Shown here: positions 1-6,141 of the stretch, one piece after another
How positions within the stretch are numbered: the first letter of the stretch is position 1
How the letters are laid out: each line of letters opens with the position of its first letter
Assembly (NCBI GenBank): GCA_012522615.1
Contig: JAAYKB010000130.1
Coordinates: forward strand, 1 to 8,234
Origin: Clostridiales bacterium
GTDB lineage: Bacteria > Bacillota > Clostridia > Oscillospirales > Acutalibacteraceae
DNA length: 8,234 nucleotides
Direction of reading: 5' to 3'
Notes under the pieces: generated by a model
What the model was told of the DNA's origin: nothing
What the model saw: the letters and a program-made list of their open reading frames with translations, nothing else
The model's database searches: none
Position numbers and translations under genes: made by a program

Positions 1-1017
1 GATTTTGAGAAGTCATTTGAACCCGGAATAACAATCAACTACAAGGGCGCGGTTGTATGGCTGGAAGAAAAACCCCATGACACAACCACAACCTCACGTA
101 CCGGGACAACCACCACATCCACCACCCGAACCGGAAAAACCAATAAACCCGCAACCGAGAATAAAACCACCCCTTCCACCTCCAAGGCCACCCTGCCCAT
201 CATCACGGGGGCGGGGACAACCGGTATTGTGGGCGACATGATTGCCGTCAATGTCAGCTTTGACACCGGAGTGCAGAAAAGCTTTGATTATACGGCAAAG
301 GATATTGCCGCACGCGCCCGACTGCTGATGCATAAGGACTCCTTCAAGTACATCCTCGGCGACACCGCTTCTTCAATGATGCTTCTTTTACAGACCTCCT
401 CATTTGAAATTACCGACCATCATATTTCGGCCGCTATAAGCGGGAAATCAAAATACAGTCTTTTTCACGCCGATGAAACCCTGCGTATTCCGCTTGAATT
501 GTCAATGCAGATTGTCAACAGTACCCTTCATATTGATACCCCGGTCAGCCTGTCGAATACCGAGGTTACCATTGAAATGCCCGTTCCGAAATCCATGAGA
601 AAAACCTCAAAATATACGGTTACGGCCGCCGCTTTTGATGAAAACGGCAAATTGCAGCTGTTCGATACCACCGTTAAAGACGGTATTATGAGCTTTAAAA
701 CAAACGGCCTGACGCCGGTTGTCATCCTCGGCTTTGCAAAGCCCTCGGGTATGGGCGGGGGCGGAGGAACCCCCGCGCTCGCGGTGGCTTTGATTATATT
801 CGGTATATTGATGCTCGGGGGCGCAGTCACCCTGCTGTATTTCTTCTTCCTCCGCAAGCCGGTACCGGAACCTGCCGAACAAGCAGTTAGTGATATTCCG
901 CAGCTGCCGGAAATCGACCTGTCGTCGGTCGGGGATTCGGTCGACACGGATGACGAACGGTTCAAGAAAGGCGTTTCACTCGGCGATCTTTTAAACAAAT
1001 CGGACGACGATAAATAA
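1..1017 (+). CDS. Membrane-anchored surface protein with Thr-rich linker, 3' part only
   Basis: The reading frame is open from base 1 to the TAA at 1015-1017 (338 codons), so the gene begins upstream of the window; in-frame GTG 229 and ATG 238 lie inside the coding region and are not its start. Visible order, numbering from the first codon: the end of a folded domain (1-26); a Thr/Ser/Lys/Pro-rich linker (about 27-74) typical of extracellular spacers; a region rich in beta-type segments (about 77-247), whose last 60 residues resemble beta-sandwich modules found before the anchor in clostridial surface proteins (pattern 'V.IEMPVP...Y.V.....DG......T.V.DG...F.T', from memory of the family); a Gly run (about 250-256); one hydrophobic membrane span (about 259-284); and a positively charged stop (LRKP) followed by an acidic tail of about 50 residues, probably cytoplasmic. 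No LPxTG motif is seen. It is probably an extracellular protein held by its C-terminus. Its ligand or enzymatic activity cannot be told because the N-terminal part is missing. Confidence 0.75.
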   Translation, partial: DFEKSFEPGITINYKGAVVWLEEKPHDTTTTSRTGTTTTSTTRTGKTNKPATENKTTPSTSKATLPIITGAGTTGIVGDMIAVNVSFDTGVQKSFDYTAKDIAARARLLMHKDSFKYILGDTASSMMLLLQTSSFEITDHHISAAISGKSKYSLFHADETLRIPLELSMQIVNSTLHIDTPVSLSNTEVTIEMPVPKSMRKTSKYTVTAAAFDENGKLQLFDTTVKDGIMSFKTNGLTPVVILGFAKPSGMGGGGGTPALAVALIIFGILMLGGAVTLLYFFFLRKPVPEPAEQAVSDIPQLPEIDLSSVGDSVDTDDERFKKGVSLGDLLNKSDDDK

Positions 1018-1037
1018 AGATTTTATACAAAATAGTT

Positions 1038-1081
1038 AAAGCGTTTTTCGTTGCCTTTGCGGCAGCGGAAAACGCTTTTTT
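1038..1081 (+). terminator. Intrinsic terminator after the surface-protein gene
   Basis: A long hairpin pairs 1038-1055 with 1061-1078 around a 5-nt loop (TTTGC, 1056-1060). All 18 positions pair, two of them as G-T wobbles. The 3' arm runs into six T residues (1076-1081). It lies 20 nt after the stop codon of the upstream gene. A further exact 10-bp inverted repeat (1021-1030 with 1083-1092) encloses it. Confidence 0.9.
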
Positions 1082-1140
1082 GTTGTATAAAAAAACCTTC
1101 TTTGCGCAAGAATATTATAAAATTGAAATTTTTATTGTGT

Positions 1141-1168
1141 TTGATATTGTTTTGTGTTATATTATATA
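1141..1168 (+). promoter_or_regulatory. Candidate promoter for the hemolysin III-family gene
   Basis: In a strongly AT-rich stretch, TTGATA (1141-1146) is followed after 16 bp by TATATA (1163-1168), close to the sigma-70/A consensus. The AT-rich composition allows other registers, for example TTGTGT at 1135-1140 with TATATT at 1158-1163 and a 17-bp spacer, so the exact boxes are uncertain. The preceding terminator implies that the next gene needs its own promoter here. The rest of the 1082-1237 gap shows no other gene. Confidence 0.45.
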
Positions 1169-1237
1169 TAGTTTTTATTACCAGATATCAAATTTATTAT
1201 AACCGTAATATGTCTTATATAGAAAGGATGAGCTGAT

Positions 1238-1885
1238 ATGGCGACCAACATCGGGCAGAGGAATTCTCTTTACTCGCTTTCCGAGGAGATCGGCAATGCC
1301 GTGACGCACGGAATTGCCGCCATGATATCGGTTTTGGGATTGGCCGCCCTTCTTATCAGGGCGGGCGGCAGGCCTTGGGAGACGGCGGCGGTCGCGATTT
1401 ACGGGGCGTCGATGCTTTTTGCCTTCAGCATGTCGTCGCTGTATCATGCAATCACAAATGTCAGAGTAAAAAGGGTTTTCAGGGTTCTTGACCATTCCTC
1501 GGTTTTTCTTCTGATAGCCGGCACATATACCCCATTTACCCTTGTCACATTGAGGGGGCCAATCGGCTGGACTGTGTTCGGGGTTGTGTGGGCAATCGCA
1601 GCTTTCGGGATTACGCTTAACATTATCGGGCTTGAGAGGTTCAAAAAGGTTTCGATGTTTTGCTATATTGCAAGCGGATGGTGCATTATTGCGGCGGCTT
1701 TTCCTCTCTGGCGCGCCCTGCCGAAAAGCGGAGTGACGCTGCTTTTTCTCGGCGGTATTCTTTATACCTCGGGGCTTTTGTTTTACGGTAAGAAGAGGAT
1801 TCCGTATATGCACATGACATGGCATTTTTTCGTGCTGGCGGGGGCTGCGGCGCATTATTTCAGTATTATGTATTATGTGATTTGA
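1238..1885 (+). CDS. trhA: Hemolysin III / PAQR-family membrane protein (TrhA/YqfA type)
   Basis: The 215-residue protein is the usual length for the bacterial HlyIII branch of the PAQR superfamily and has about seven hydrophobic spans. Family signatures are present in order: SEEIGNAVTHG (15-25), SSLYHA (66-71), LDHSSVFLLIAGTYTPF (84-100) and the C-terminal MHMTWHFFVLAGAAAHY (191-207). The conserved polar residues expected to bind a metal in PAQR proteins are there (E17, H70, D85, H86, and H192/H196/H206 near the C-terminus). Some members were named for haemolysis when expressed in E. coli; the more recent role is in membrane fluidity or energetics, so it should not be read as a toxin. The ATG start is preceded by AGAAAGGA (1221-1228) with 9-nt spacing. 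The gene appears monocistronic: a terminator lies upstream and a bidirectional terminator follows. The family call is firm; the cellular role is known only from homologues. Confidence 0.92.
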   Translation: MATNIGQRNSLYSLSEEIGNAVTHGIAAMISVLGLAALLIRAGGRPWETAAVAIYGASMLFAFSMSSLYHAITNVRVKRVFRVLDHSSVFLLIAGTYTPFTLVTLRGPIGWTVFGVVWAIAAFGITLNIIGLERFKKVSMFCYIASGWCIIAAAFPLWRALPKSGVTLLFLGGILYTSGLLFYGKKRIPYMHMTWHFFVLAGAAAHYFSIMYYVI

Positions 1886-1906
1886 CCGGTATAAATGCGG
1901 GAATAT

Positions 1907-1950
1907 AAAAACCGTCCGGTGAGGTGAAGTCAACCTTATCGGACGGTTTT
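1907..1950. terminator. Bidirectional terminator between convergent transcription units
   Basis: A stem pairs 1908-1924 with 1934-1950 (17 bp, two G-T wobbles) around a 9-nt loop. The plus strand leaves the hairpin through TTTT (1947-1950). The minus strand leaves it through TTTTT (complement of 1907-1911). It lies 22 nt after the trhA-type stop and 6 nt after the stop of the convergent zinc-ribbon gene, so it can serve both. Confidence 0.88.
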
Positions 1951-1956
1951 ATCATG

Positions 1957-2184
1957 TTATATCTTAAGCATTTCTATGTCAAAGTAATGGACCGCAAAGG
2001 CAAGCCCGGCCGTGATTGCGACAAGGATAATCAGCAGGGTCAAAACCGTCCTGAACCTCCGGGCATACGGCGGCTTTTCCGTGTCCTTCGGGGCAAAGCC
2101 ATTTTGCTCCGGGTCTATGGAAAGGAATCCGCAATCCGGACAGACTCTTTTATCAGTAACACTACCGCACAACGGGCATTTCAT
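1957..2184 (-). CDS. Small zinc-ribbon protein with one membrane span
   Basis: A 75-residue protein. Two CxxC knuckles near the N-terminus (C3/C6 in CPLCG and C15/C18 in CPDCG) form a short zinc ribbon. A Pro/charged linker (about 21-45, including YARRFR) leads to a hydrophobic helix (about 46-67) with a short C-terminal tail. By the positive-inside rule the ribbon is probably cytoplasmic. It is the last gene of the operon, starting 20 nt after the leuD stop. Its Shine-Dalgarno site is weak (GGGGG, 8 nt before ATG), which suggests low-level or coupled translation. It does not resemble a branched-chain amino acid enzyme. Small zinc-ribbon membrane proteins are common in Firmicutes and mostly uncharacterised, so no function is assigned. 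The CxxC pattern and the operon position make it a real gene rather than a chance frame. Confidence 0.8.
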   Translation of the reverse strand: MKCPLCGSVTDKRVCPDCGFLSIDPEQNGFAPKDTEKPPYARRFRTVLTLLIILVAITAGLAFAVHYFDIEMLKI

Positions 2185-2204
2185 GTCGGGAACCCCCGTT
2201 TAAT

Positions 2205-2693
2205 CTATAGTTTGTCCTTGATGGAGTTCAGCAGGCCGCCCTTTTCGATAATGTTCTGAATAAAGGGCGGGAAGGGCTCTGCCTGATAGGTTTTGCCGGT
2301 GGTGAGGTTTTCGATAAGTCCGGTGTCAAAATCCACCTTTACCTGATCGTCGGACTTGATGTCCTTTGCCGCCTCGTCACATTCAAGGATTGCCAGCCCG
2401 ATATTTATGGCGTTGCGGTAGAATATCCGCGCAAAGGTTGATGCAATCACGCAGGAAATACCGCTTGCCTTGATGGCAATCGGCGCATGCTCTCTCGAGG
2501 AGCCGCAGCCGAAATTTTTATTTGCGACCATGATGTCGCCCGGCTTTACCCTGCTGACGAATCCGGCGTCGATATCCTCCATGCAGTGTGCGGCAAGCTC
2601 GTCATGCTTGGATGTGTTGAGATAACGTGCCGGAATAATGACGTCGGTATCCACGTTGTCGCCGTATTTATGAACTCTGCCCTGTGCAACCAT
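2205..2693 (-). CDS. leuD: 3-isopropylmalate/citramalate isomerase, small subunit
   Basis: The small (swivelling-domain) subunit pairs with LeuC to interconvert 2- and 3-isopropylmalate. In the citramalate route it also converts (R)-citramalate through citraconate to 3-methylmalate. Seen in the sequence: DNVDTDVIIPARYL (12-25), the substrate-loop signature FGCGSSREHAP (61-71), and YRNAINIGL (92-100). The 162-residue length fits the short archaeal/clostridial LeuD type rather than the roughly 200-residue enterobacterial type. An in-frame ATG lies nine bases upstream at 2702, but the Shine-Dalgarno GGAAAGAG (2703-2710) touches it directly. The ATG at 2693 has 9-nt spacing and gives the family's normal N-terminus (MVAQGRV.KYGDNVDTD), so it was chosen. 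It follows leuC after 34 nt, as expected for the two halves of one enzyme. The substrate (leucine precursor, isoleucine precursor or both) cannot be read from this subunit alone. Confidence 0.95.
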   Translation of the reverse strand: MVAQGRVHKYGDNVDTDVIIPARYLNTSKHDELAAHCMEDIDAGFVSRVKPGDIMVANKNFGCGSSREHAPIAIKASGISCVIASTFARIFYRNAINIGLAILECDEAAKDIKSDDQVKVDFDTGLIENLTTGKTYQAEPFPPFIQNIIEKGGLLNSIKDKL

Positions 2694-2727
2694 ATTTATC
2701 ATCTCTTTCCGAATTATATTTTTTAAA

Positions 2728-3990
2728 CTACAGGTCGGCGGGGTCGGAAATGGTTCCTGTTACCGCCGAAGCGGCCGCAACATAGGGGTTGGACAGGTAG
2801 ACCTCGCTGTCGACATGTCCCATGCGCCCCACAAAGTTACGGTTGGTGGTGGAGACGGCCCGCTCTCCGGCGGCAAGTATACCCATGTGACCGCCCAGGC
2901 AGGGGCCGCAGGTCGGGGTGGAAACAACCGCGCCTGCCTCGATGAATATATCGAACAGCCCTTCATGCATACTGTCAAGCCATATCTGCTGGGTCGCCGG
3001 AATTATTATGCAGCGTACCCCCTTTGCCACCTTTCTTCCCTTGAGAATCTGGGCGGCGGCGCGCATATCCTCGATGCGTCCGTTTGTGCATGAGCCGATA
3101 ACCGCCTGGTCTATCTTGACCTGATCCTTGCATTCGTCGATTGTCTTTGTGTTTTCGGGCAGGTGGGGGAAGGCAACCGTAGGACGCAGGGCGGACAGGT
3201 CTATCGTGATGACCTCGTCGTATTCGGCGTCGGGGTCGGCTTCAAACACCCTGATTTCCCTTTTGAATCTGTCCTTTACATAGGCCAGCGTTACGTCGTC
3301 TACCGGAAAAATCCCGTTTTTCGCCCCGGCTTCAATAGCCATATTTGCAATGCAAAGGCGGTCGTCCATAGAGAGGGCGGCTACCCCCTCGCCGGTGAAC
3401 TCGAGCGAGCGGTAGAGGGCGCCGTCAACCCCGATAAGACCGATCAGATGAAGGATGACGTCCTTGCCGCCGACATATCGGGAGGGTTTTCCTGTAAGCT
3501 CGATTTTAAGCGCTGACGGCACCTTGAACCACGCGGTGCCTGTCGCCATTCCGGCGGCAAGGTCGGTCGAGCCCACGCCGGTTGAAAAGGCGCCCAGAGC
3601 GCCGTATGTACATGTGTGGCTGTCTGCTCCTATGACGCAGTCGCCGGGACCTACCAGTCCCTGCTCGGGCAGGATTGCGTGTTCGACCCCCATCCGCCCG
3701 ACATCAAAGAAGTTTTCGACATCGTATTTATTCGCAAATTCCCGCACGCGCTTTACCTGTTCCGCCGCTTTTATATCCTTATTGGGTGTAAAGTGGTCCA
3801 TTACAAGAGCCACGCGGGACTTGTCAAAAACGCCGCATGCACCGCAGCGCTCAAACTCATTGACCGCCACGGGCGCCGTTATATCGTTGCCGAGACATAA
3901 ATCAAGCTTGGCCTCGATAAGCTGCCCCGCCTTGACCTCCGGCAGCCCGGCATGCGCCGCCAGAATCTTTTGTGTCATTGTCATACCCAT
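2728..3990 (-). CDS. leuC: 3-isopropylmalate/citramalate isomerase, large subunit
   Basis: A 420-residue aconitase-superfamily protein of the short (HACN/archaeal-like) LeuC class that pairs with the short LeuD encoded next. The three cysteines expected to hold the [4Fe-4S] cluster are present: C301 in GSCTNGR, and C361 and C364 in TCGPCLGGHMG. Other family signatures are MDHFTPNKD (64-72), IGADSHTCTYGALGAF (120-135) and NRNFVGRMGH (383-392). The start MGMTMTQKILAAHAG is the usual one and has a near-perfect AGGAGG (3999-4004) 8 nt upstream, the best ribosome site in the operon. It starts 16 nt after the cimA stop. In the citramalate pathway LeuCD acts directly on the CimA product, and many organisms use the same enzyme for leucine synthesis. 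The iron-sulphur cluster is oxygen-sensitive. No truncation or missing catalytic residue is seen. Confidence 0.96.
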   Translation of the reverse strand: MGMTMTQKILAAHAGLPEVKAGQLIEAKLDLCLGNDITAPVAVNEFERCGACGVFDKSRVALVMDHFTPNKDIKAAEQVKRVREFANKYDVENFFDVGRMGVEHAILPEQGLVGPGDCVIGADSHTCTYGALGAFSTGVGSTDLAAGMATGTAWFKVPSALKIELTGKPSRYVGGKDVILHLIGLIGVDGALYRSLEFTGEGVAALSMDDRLCIANMAIEAGAKNGIFPVDDVTLAYVKDRFKREIRVFEADPDAEYDEVITIDLSALRPTVAFPHLPENTKTIDECKDQVKIDQAVIGSCTNGRIEDMRAAAQILKGRKVAKGVRCIIIPATQQIWLDSMHEGLFDIFIEAGAVVSTPTCGPCLGGHMGILAAGERAVSTTNRNFVGRMGHVDSEVYLSNPYVAAASAVTGTISDPADL

Positions 3991-4006
3991 TGTATTTGCC
4001 TCCTGT

Positions 4007-5596
4007 TTAATCTATCTGCTGATTGGGTTTTGCGTTTTCACAGACCAGCTTGTATTCCATCGACTCGCTGAGCGCAAGCCAGCTGGCCTCGATTACGTCG
4101 CTGGAAACCCCGACGGTGGTCCACTCGTTTTTCCCGTCGGTCGATGTAATCAGAACCCTCACGCGGGCGGCTGTCGCCTGCTTTGAGTCCATTACGCGGA
4201 CCTTGTAATCGACAAGCCGGAATTCCGATAATGCGGGGTAAAAGCCGCAAAGCGCGCTTCTAAGAGCCTTGTCAAGCGCGTTGACAGGACCGTTGCCCTC
4301 GCCGGCCGCGGTCTGCGCCTTGTCCCCCACATGCACCTTGAGGGTGGCGACGGCGCTGTAATCGGTTGTGTTGGGCTTTTCGCCGGTGATACGGTAATAA
4401 CCCAGTTTGAAGAAGGGCTTGACCTGTCCGAGAAGCTTTCTGACAAGCAGCTCAAAGCTTGCATCCGCCCCCTCATACTGGTAACCTTCCAGTTCCATGC
4501 GTTTTAGCTGTTCTATTATATCATTTAATTCGGGAGATGTCTTGGTAATTTGAGGACAAAAATGCTTGATTCTTTCAAGCACCGCCGTCCGTCCGCTTAT
4601 CTCGCTCATCAAAAAGCGGCGCTGGTTTCCGACAAGCTCGGGCGGAATATGCTCAAATGTGGCGGAATTCTTCAGTACGCCGTCGGCGTGCATCCCCGCT
4701 TTGTGGGCAAATGCGCTGCGCCCGACATATGGCTCGCCCCTGCCCAGACGTATATTTGCAATCTCGGCCATACTGCGGGCGGCGGGGGTCAGGTTATTCA
4801 TGCAGTCTTGCGGTATGCATATGTATCCGCGTTTTAACTGCAGGTTGGGGATGATGGTTGACAGATTGGCGTTGCCGCTTCTCTCGCCGAACCCAAGATA
4901 TGTGCCCTGGACATGGGAAGCCCCCGCCTCGACCGCCACTATGGAGTTGGCAACCGCCATACCCCCGTCGTTATGGACATGGATTCCCACAGCCACGTCA
5001 AAACGGTCAACCACCGTTTTTGTGATTTCATAGATTTCATTTGGAAAACATCCGCCGTTTGTGTCGCAGAGGGTCAGAACATCCGCCCCCGCCGAAGCCG
5101 CAGCTTCCAGCGCCTTTATCGCAAACTCCGGATTCGCCTTGTATCCGTCAAAAAAGTGCTCTGCGTCAAAGATAACACGCTTACCCTTTGATTTGAAAAA
5201 GGCAACGGTATCAGCAATCATTGCGAAATTCTCCTGTTCGGTGGTGCGCAGGATGTCGCTGACGTGCAGATCCCAGCACTTTCCGAACAGGGCTACCGCC
5301 TCGGTGTCGGCGGCAAGCAGCGCCTTTACGTTGGCATCGTCCTCTACCGTTATATTCTTTCTTCTTGTAGAGCCGAAGGCGACCAGCTTTGTGTTTTTCA
5401 GGCTCAGCTCGGACGCGCGGCGGAAAAATTCGAGATCCTTGGGGTTGGAGCCCGGATTGCCCGCCTCGACATACGGAACTCCAAGCTCGTCAAGCAGTTT
5501 TGTGACCGCCAGCTTATCTTCAACCGAAAAGGATATGCCCTCGGCCTGTGCCCCGTCGCGGAGTGTGGAATCCAGAATTTCAACCTTTCTTTTCAA
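4007..5596 (-). CDS. cimA: (R)-citramalate synthase
   Basis: Condenses pyruvate with acetyl-CoA to (R)-citramalate, the first step of the threonine-independent route to 2-oxobutyrate and isoleucine. The 529 residues fit CimA. The DRE-TIM barrel (about 1-270) shows LDSTLRDGAQAEGISFSVEDKL (catalytic R13/D14, metal D9), AGNPGSNPKD (45-54), LFGKCWDLHV (103-112), DAEHFFDGYK (144-153), CDTNGG (177-182), the metal motif GIHVHND (204-210), and GFGERSGNANL (235-245). A linker region includes AFAHKAGMH (295-303), and the C-terminal LeuA-type regulatory domain (about 400-515) contains GEGNGPVNALDKAL. The blocks GAQAEGISFSVEDK and FGKCWDLHV are typical of citramalate synthase, not of 2-isopropylmalate synthase (LeuA), where DGEQSPG is usual. 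The start codon is TTG, with GGCGGTGA (5604-5611) 7 nt upstream and no better start before the catalytic motif. It lies 22 nt after ilvN. The C-terminal domain suggests feedback control, probably by isoleucine. LeuA remains a weaker alternative. Confidence 0.92.
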   Translation of the reverse strand: MKRKVEILDSTLRDGAQAEGISFSVEDKLAVTKLLDELGVPYVEAGNPGSNPKDLEFFRRASELSLKNTKLVAFGSTRRKNITVEDDANVKALLAADTEAVALFGKCWDLHVSDILRTTEQENFAMIADTVAFFKSKGKRVIFDAEHFFDGYKANPEFAIKALEAAASAGADVLTLCDTNGGCFPNEIYEITKTVVDRFDVAVGIHVHNDGGMAVANSIVAVEAGASHVQGTYLGFGERSGNANLSTIIPNLQLKRGYICIPQDCMNNLTPAARSMAEIANIRLGRGEPYVGRSAFAHKAGMHADGVLKNSATFEHIPPELVGNQRRFLMSEISGRTAVLERIKHFCPQITKTSPELNDIIEQLKRMELEGYQYEGADASFELLVRKLLGQVKPFFKLGYYRITGEKPNTTDYSAVATLKVHVGDKAQTAAGEGNGPVNALDKALRSALCGFYPALSEFRLVDYKVRVMDSKQATAARVRVLITSTDGKNEWTTVGVSSDVIEASWLALSESMEYKLVCENAKPNQQID

Positions 5597-5618
5597 TTAT
5601 AATTCACCGCCCTTTTGA

Positions 5619-6128
5619 CTATTTATCCTCATCGTGAATAGTGAGGTCGCCCCGTTGCAGGGCGTTTATGCCGGTGCGCGCCATCTCAAGTATACCGAAC
5701 CGTTCAAGCTGTTCGACAAAGGAATCGATTTCCTCGGTTTGGCCGGTCATTTCAACCGTAATTGTGCTGTCACCGATGTCGAGCACTCGCGCTCCGTAGG
5801 TCTGCACCGTTTTGATGATTGGCCCGCGTCCCGCGCCGACTGCGCGTACCTTGACAAGCAGGAGCTCGCTGTTTGAACAGTCACCGGGTTCAAGCACCTC
5901 AACCTTAACAATATCCTCAAGCTTCAAAAGCTGACGCGTTAGCTGGGTAAATGTCGCTTCATCCCCCGTCACCACTATGGTCAGCCGTGAAAAGGAGGGC
6001 TTTTCGGTACTGCATGCAACAACCGAATCAATATTGAAGCCGCGACGGGAAAACAAACCGGCAACGCGGAGAAGTACGCCGGGATGGTTGACCGCCAGCA
6101 CCGAAAAAATTGCTTTTCCCTCTCCCAT
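5619..6128 (-). CDS. ilvN: Acetolactate synthase, small (regulatory) subunit
   Basis: This 169-residue regulatory subunit binds IlvB, raises its activity and usually gives valine feedback inhibition. An N-terminal ACT domain (about 5-80) contains NHPGVLLRVAGLFSRRGFNIDSV. G17 and N32 line up with the E. coli IlvH G14 and N29 positions needed for valine sensitivity, so feedback is probably intact. The C-terminal domain (about 85-160) has ELLLVKVRA, YGARVLDIGDSTITVEMTG and the GILEMARTG end typical of the single-ACT IlvN/IlvH class. The length is normal for this class. The ATG is preceded by GGGGTGA (6135-6141) with 6-nt spacing. The site sits against the ilvB stop (gap 13 nt), consistent with translational coupling and stoichiometric production of the two subunits. 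It might also be named ilvH; the two names are not separable from sequence here. Confidence 0.95.
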   Translation of the reverse strand: MGEGKAIFSVLAVNHPGVLLRVAGLFSRRGFNIDSVVACSTEKPSFSRLTIVVTGDEATFTQLTRQLLKLEDIVKVEVLEPGDCSNSELLLVKVRAVGAGRGPIIKTVQTYGARVLDIGDSTITVEMTGQTEEIDSFVEQLERFGILEMARTGINALQRGDLTIHDEDK

Positions 6129-6141
6129 GTTATATCACCCC

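Noticed and set aside
79..190. ACC/ACA-rich repetitive stretch considered as a tandem repeat or CRISPR-like array
   Set aside because: There are no fixed-length repeats or spacers. It is the codon pattern of the Thr-rich linker in the surface protein.
1051..1236. 61-codon plus-strand frame before the hemolysin III-family gene
   Set aside because: It would start with TTG inside the terminator hairpin, has no ribosome site, and its hydrophobic stretch comes from AT-rich promoter DNA.
1178..1933. Long minus-strand open frame (251 codons) opposite the hemolysin III-family gene
   Set aside because: It lies antisense to a clear family member, is rich in Arg/Pro/His as shadow frames are, runs through the bidirectional terminator and shows no domain.
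3455..4186. 243-codon plus-strand frame across leuC and the end of cimA
   Set aside because: It is antisense to two well-supported genes, spans their junction, and is Ser/Pro/Arg-rich without motifs.
4007..5596. 2-isopropylmalate synthase (leuA) because of the adjacent leuCD
   Set aside because: The N-terminal and barrel blocks are citramalate-synthase type, and the Ile-type T-box fits CimA better.
5061..5618. 185-codon plus-strand frame opposite the cimA N-terminus
   Set aside because: Shadow of cimA; Ser-rich low-complexity translation and no ribosome site or family match.
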